A stretch of DNA of 35,709 nucleotides from an uncultured Lachnospiraceae bacterium (GTDB lineage: Bacteria; Bacillota; Clostridia; Lachnospirales; Lachnospiraceae), in assembly GCA_945868305.1 (NCBI GenBank), contig CAMBKU010000023.1, positions 1 to 35,709 of the forward strand, written 5' to 3'. Of this stretch, positions 31,931-35,709 are shown in pieces. How positions within the stretch are numbered: the stretch's first letter is position 1; every line of letters starts with the position of its first letter. Under the pieces are notes generated by a model that saw only the letters and a program-made list of their open reading frames with translations, was not told where the DNA came from and ran no database searches. Both the position numbers and the translations under genes were made by a program.

Positions 31931-34504
31931 TTACAGAACACATAACAAATGTTCTTCTTTCATATCGTGATAGATATAGCTGTCCCGGTCAGTGACAGAA
32001 TAAATTCCGATGATATTGGTTAAAATTTCGCCCTCCGGGTAAAAATCGGTCAGGCAGTTTTTTAGCTGCCTGATTTTTTCCGGCGCAAAGACAATGGTCT
32101 TTTCATTCTCAAATACGGCAGTATACAGGATTTCTTCTTCCACAAGATCCTGAAAAATATGGCTACCATAGGAGAGCTCCGGCATATATCCTGCCCGGCT
32201 TTCGGAAACTTCGCAGATTAAATCAAAACCGCTGATGTCTGAAAAAGCGGTGGGAACCCCAAGCTCGGGAGAGGTGGTTCCGATTCGTCCAGGAACCAGG
32301 AGCATCAGGTGCTTTCCACTGTTGCGGAAATGCCAGTTCAGTGTACCTAGAGCATTTGCAATCTGATATTTGTCATTGTATGGCATTTTATAATAAGCAA
32401 CCGGATCGACCATTACGATATAGTCAAGCTTTATTGCGCCGGATAATCCCATAGAGGCATGGCGGCACTCCAAAAAGATATGTTCGCTGTCTAAATGTTC
32501 TGGAATTGTGATATCCTCCGTGTCATGGGCGACCTGAAGCGGGCGGCATTGTAGCAGATTTATCACATATTCACCGGTTTCGGCAATATTGATAGTATAT
32601 TCAATATCCACAGGATACTGATATTCTGTCTGAATAACAGCCATCAGATTCTGCATGTCAGTCATCAGTGCAGCATTGTTTACCAGACCTTTGCAGGAAA
32701 TAAAAAGAATGTCACGTCTTTGTCCTCTTTCACGAAAAACAGCTTCAGCATCGTAGTCATGCTCCAGTAGCATATTTTTTAAGTAGGGTGGTAGTTTTCC
32801 TTCCACCCATGATAACTCTCTGCCCTCTACGGTGCCGGAAACGGAATCAATCAGATCGATTTTCCGTTGGGAAAACTGATGCTTTTCCGCACTGGTAACG
32901 GCAGCAGTCATTCGGGGATTATCCAGACTTACCAGGCGGGGATAGGAGCCTTGCACCCGGTCTACAGCTCCGGTTCCGAGTCCCATGACGAGACGAAGCA
33001 TTCCAGCCTTTGGGTCAATGTCTTTGGAAAAACGGTATGGGCTGTAGGAATATCCTACACCTGCGGCACATGGCATGAAAAAATCCTCATAACGGGAACC
33101 GGAAACTCTTTGTACTAAAAGAGCCATTTGCTCATCCCTGTCTTCCAAACCTCTGCGTAACCGGTAATCCAAAGCAGACTTGCTCATGGTGCTGGCATAA
33201 ACAGTTCTTACCGCTTCTTCAAAATCATGCAGCCGTTCTTCGAAAGTTCCGCTGTTAGAGCAGAAAACAGATTCATATTTTCCGGCAAATGCATTTCCGA
33301 AGCCATCCTCTAAAATACTGCTGGAACGCACGATAATCGGATCCTGTCCGTAGTAATCTAAAAGGCGACGAAATTGTTCTCGTTCTGTATCTGAAAACTC
33401 TCCGGTTCTAAGACATTCCGCAAAGGTGTCTGCCAGGGAAAAATATTCTTCTTTTCTTCTCTGACGGACACGTATATCCCAGAAATTGTTGTGTACGATA
33501 TAGGAATAAAACACATCCGAACCGATATAGAAAGAATCATGAGGCTCTAATCTGGCATATAGGTCAGGGCAGTTATTTTCAATCAGTTTTCGTGCTAAGA
33601 GCATACCGCAGGCTTTTCCGCCGATCATTCCGGTGCCAATCATGCGGCTGCGTATCTCAAAATAGTCTTCAGGGGTGAAATTTGCCTTAATCAGTTTGCG
33701 CATTCGCTCGTCACGTGACATCATGATATTGCACATCCGGTTGCAGGCTTCCGAAACATCCATCCCCTGATGGTACATCTGCTCCGTGAAATTGAAAAAT
33801 CTGTCCCAACTGTCCGTATTCTGGTCGTCTCCGGAGGATTGATTTTTATTCATCAACTGATAAAAGCGGCTTACGAGGACTCCTTCCATAAGAGGACGGA
33901 AAGTTTCGTTTTTTTCATTGTAGGCATGGGGAAGAAACATCGTTTCCGAGTAACGGTTCCAGACCTTTAAAGGACGTACGTAGACCTGGGTAGTATCTGA
34001 ATATACATCAAGAAACAGCTGTGTGGTGTCACGGATTTTTGCAATTGCCTTAAAAGAGTGTTTTCCCCGGATTAAAGGGAAAAAAGCTACTGTATTTAAC
34101 TGGAATAAAAGGGGGCAGGTAACCTTAAAAAAGTTTCCCATCATCAAATCTGTAGACCATGCGGTCTGAAGCTCGGAAAGACAGTCAAATACATAAAAGG
34201 CGTCTGTGCCTTCCTGCTCAATCACATTATGTATTTCCACCGTGAAGGTCTCGAAGCGATGGGAAAGTTCTACATGGACAATTTTAAGCCCCTTTTGTTC
34301 CTCCAGTAGTGGCTCATGTGATGCAAACCTGATATAAATCAGATTTCTGCCGTCTTTGATTGCCTGTTTTACATAAGGCTTTAAAAATAGCTGGAATTCC
34401 TGTAAGGCTGTAACCTGCCACACTACATTATCTCCCAGTCGGATATTGTCCAGTGCAGTATCCATTTCCGGAATTCCGGATAAAATTCGTTCAAAAGCTG
34501 CCAT
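31931..34504 (-). CDS. PEP synthase/PPDK-like ATP-grasp protein with degenerate KaiC-like N-terminus
   Basis: An 857-residue soluble protein of unknown function. Residues about 1-170 resemble a KaiC/RecA domain (SGIPEMDTALDNIRLGDNVV) without a Walker A Lys; a Walker-B-like FYVFDCLSE is at 103-111. Residues about 290-660 are a complete PPDK_N ATP-grasp: GGKACGM (295-301), IIVRSSSILEDGF (390-402), FAGKYES (406-412), DIEYT (633-637) and LLQCRPLQ (650-657). The swivelling phosphohistidine domain (GGxTSHAA) and the PEP-binding barrel are absent. Residues about 675-857 form a further domain with PGRIGTTSPELGVPTAFSDI and SYGSHIFQDL. It cannot be a classical PEP synthase and may be a kinase-like or nucleotide-sensing protein. 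The ribosome binding site is weak (GGGGGGAT). No terminator is evident after it. Confidence 0.82.
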   Translation of the reverse strand: MAAFERILSGIPEMDTALDNIRLGDNVVWQVTALQEFQLFLKPYVKQAIKDGRNLIYIRFASHEPLLEEQKGLKIVHVELSHRFETFTVEIHNVIEQEGTDAFYVFDCLSELQTAWSTDLMMGNFFKVTCPLLFQLNTVAFFPLIRGKHSFKAIAKIRDTTQLFLDVYSDTTQVYVRPLKVWNRYSETMFLPHAYNEKNETFRPLMEGVLVSRFYQLMNKNQSSGDDQNTDSWDRFFNFTEQMYHQGMDVSEACNRMCNIMMSRDERMRKLIKANFTPEDYFEIRSRMIGTGMIGGKACGMLLARKLIENNCPDLYARLEPHDSFYIGSDVFYSYIVHNNFWDIRVRQRRKEEYFSLADTFAECLRTGEFSDTEREQFRRLLDYYGQDPIIVRSSSILEDGFGNAFAGKYESVFCSNSGTFEERLHDFEEAVRTVYASTMSKSALDYRLRRGLEDRDEQMALLVQRVSGSRYEDFFMPCAAGVGYSYSPYRFSKDIDPKAGMLRLVMGLGTGAVDRVQGSYPRLVSLDNPRMTAAVTSAEKHQFSQRKIDLIDSVSGTVEGRELSWVEGKLPPYLKNMLLEHDYDAEAVFRERGQRRDILFISCKGLVNNAALMTDMQNLMAVIQTEYQYPVDIEYTINIAETGEYVINLLQCRPLQVAHDTEDITIPEHLDSEHIFLECRHASMGLSGAIKLDYIVMVDPVAYYKMPYNDKYQIANALGTLNWHFRNSGKHLMLLVPGRIGTTSPELGVPTAFSDISGFDLICEVSESRAGYMPELSYGSHIFQDLVEEEILYTAVFENEKTIVFAPEKIRQLKNCLTDFYPEGEILTNIIGIYSVTDRDSYIYHDMKEEHLLCVL

Positions 34505-34570
34505 AAGCCATCCCCCCGTTTGGTATGCAAAAAAATTTATGGAAAAATAAAATTGTAAGAATATAATTAT

Positions 34571-34599
34571 ATTATAGTAAAAATTGTCACCAAATTCAA
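34571..34599 (-). promoter_or_regulatory. SigA promoter of the PPDK-like gene
   Basis: On the minus strand TTGAAT (34594-34599), a 17-nt spacer and a perfect TATAAT (34571-34576), giving a leader of about 60 nt. The divergent radical SAM gene has a TATAAT at 34656-34661 with no good -35. Confidence 0.65.
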
Positions 34600-34700
34600 T
34601 TTCTGTTTCTTATATTCCATTTTAATAAGACATACCATTGTCAGGTTATATGAATTATAATAAATGAAATATGTTTTTAGAGTTTTAAAGGAGAAGGAAT

Positions 34701-35573
34701 ATGCACTTTGTGGACGCAGCAGGAATTTTGTCGCCGGAAAATGGTATGAATATTTACCGGGGTTGTACCCATGGCTGCATTTATTGTGACAGCCGCAGCA
34801 AATGTTATCAGTTTACGCATGAGTTTGAGGATATAGAGGTCAAGCAGAATGCACCACAGCTGTTAGAGAGAGCACTCCGCTCCAAACGAAAAAAGTGCAT
34901 GATTGGAACCGGTGCCATGTGTGATCCCTATATGCACTGCGAAGAACAGTTAGGGCTTACCCGGAAGTGTATTGAAATCATTGACCACTATGGGTTTGGG
35001 CTTGCCATACAGACAAAGTCTGACCGCATTTTAAGGGATTTGGATCTGTTAAAAAGTATTCAGCATAAATCAAAATGTGTGGTGCAGATGACGCTGACAA
35101 CTTATGATGAAGATTTGTGCAGAATATTAGAGCCAAATGTATGTACGACAAAGCGTAGGTATGAGGTTTTGCAGATTTTGCGGGAAAATGGGATTCCAAC
35201 CATCGTATGGATGTCACCAATCCTGCCTTTTCTCAATGATACAAGAGAAAATATTGAGGGAATTTTAAATTACTGTATACAGGCAAAGGTCTACGGTATC
35301 ATGTGTTTTGGTATGGGATTGACGCTCCGGCAGGGAAACCGGGAATATTTTTATGATGCACTGGAAAAACATTTTCCGGGATTGCGGGGAAAGTACCACA
35401 GGAAGTACGGCTATGCTTACGAAGTGCCAAGTGAGAATCATGTAGAGCTGATGAATTTGTTTCATGAAACCTGTAAAGCCCATGGGATGGTAAGTAATGT
35501 AGAGGAACTGTTTGCTTATCTCCATGAATTTCCTCAGGATAAGGGATATGAGCAGTTGAGTTTATTTACATGA
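34701..35573 (+). CDS. Radical SAM protein, SPL/Rv2578c-like
   Basis: A 290-residue radical SAM enzyme of unknown substrate. The cluster motif CxxxCxxC is Cys22-Cys26-Cys29 in NIYRGCTHGCIYCDSRS. The arrangement YRGCxHxCxYCxxR is that of the spore-photoproduct-lyase-like/Rv2578c group. TGAMCDPYMHCEE is the expected family segment after the first strands, and additional cysteines (CMIGTGAMC) may be functional. There is no C-terminal iron-sulfur domain. AAAGGAG precedes ATG 34701. It is divergent from the PPDK-like gene, with a 196-base AT-rich gap holding both promoters. It is not proven to be spore photoproduct lyase; true SplB is longer. Confidence 0.85.
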   Translation: MHFVDAAGILSPENGMNIYRGCTHGCIYCDSRSKCYQFTHEFEDIEVKQNAPQLLERALRSKRKKCMIGTGAMCDPYMHCEEQLGLTRKCIEIIDHYGFGLAIQTKSDRILRDLDLLKSIQHKSKCVVQMTLTTYDEDLCRILEPNVCTTKRRYEVLQILRENGIPTIVWMSPILPFLNDTRENIEGILNYCIQAKVYGIMCFGMGLTLRQGNREYFYDALEKHFPGLRGKYHRKYGYAYEVPSENHVELMNLFHETCKAHGMVSNVEELFAYLHEFPQDKGYEQLSLFT

Positions 35574-35631
35574 GAACTGAGTTTAGCGTTTTTTATCTTA
35601 AGAAACATATTTCCCAAGCGATTGCAGATAA

Positions 35632-35648
35632 TACAATGAATCATTGTA
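35632..35648. repeat. Perfect 17-bp palindrome near the right edge
   Basis: TACAATGA-A-TCATTGTA, 8-bp arms around one central base. It could be an operator for a gene beyond the window. The rest of 35574-35709 is AT-rich and holds no gene or clear terminator that I can support. Confidence 0.35.
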
Positions 35649-35709
35649 GGAAGGAAAGCAATCTGGTGATATGTCAAGATGATTTTTGAAAAGATTTTAA
35701 TATGTTTTT

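Overview
The window reads as chromosomal sequence from an anaerobic, endospore-forming Firmicute of the class Clostridia, most likely family Lachnospiraceae. The basis is spoIIR plus a gerA-type germinant receptor operon, a T-box in front of ileS, consensus AGGAGG ribosome binding sites, typical SigA promoters (TTGACA-17-TATAAT), a crotonase gene, and several small proteins typical of that family. The species cannot be named from this sequence. No rRNA, tRNA, CRISPR array, transposase gene or phage genes were found. Most of the window is core metabolism and housekeeping.

Layout. (1) 4-3314, minus strand: a proC-GH13 amylase operon, then a stand-alone crotonase. (2) 3385-7309: mutY, a GT2 glycosyltransferase, and pncB on the minus strand. 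The stop codons of the glycosyltransferase and pncB genes interlock. (3) 7432-11735: a small membrane protein with an Asn/Gln/Tyr-rich repeat tail, then the T-box-controlled ileS, which is of the eukaryote-like IleRS2 type. (4) 11822-15058: glycogen/maltodextrin phosphorylase, convergent with an unrecognised 210-residue protein. (5) 15184-20605: ispE and a FadR-type GntR regulator, then a three-gene germinant receptor operon whose likely SigG promoter overlaps the upstream terminator. (6) 20696-22621: a large hairpin element, spoIIR, a DUF1934 gene and a small membrane protein on the minus strand. (7) 22769-30740: a tightly spaced run of FKBP lipoprotein, asnS, ABC-F ATPase, mtnA and Mrp/NBP35, then a uracil permease. 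(8) 30743-35573: a truncated LuxR/NarL-type remnant, a CPBP membrane protease and an 857-residue PPDK-like ATP-grasp protein (all minus strand), with a divergent radical SAM gene.

The GH13 enzyme and the phosphorylase both fit intracellular maltodextrin/glycogen use. spoIIR and the ger genes support endospore formation. pncB, ispE, mtnA, uraA and proC are single biosynthetic or salvage steps separated from their usual pathway partners.

The points most worth a second look are these. The PPDK-like protein has an intact ATP-grasp but no swivelling-His or PEP domain, and it carries a degenerate KaiC-like N-terminus. The gerA promoter overlaps the upstream terminator. A hairpin lies between the Shine-Dalgarno and the start codon of pncB. 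A response-regulator remnant sits directly behind the CPBP gene's terminator. An 85-base REP/MITE-like hairpin lies upstream of spoIIR. No clearly new multi-gene system such as a defence island or biosynthetic cluster is visible.
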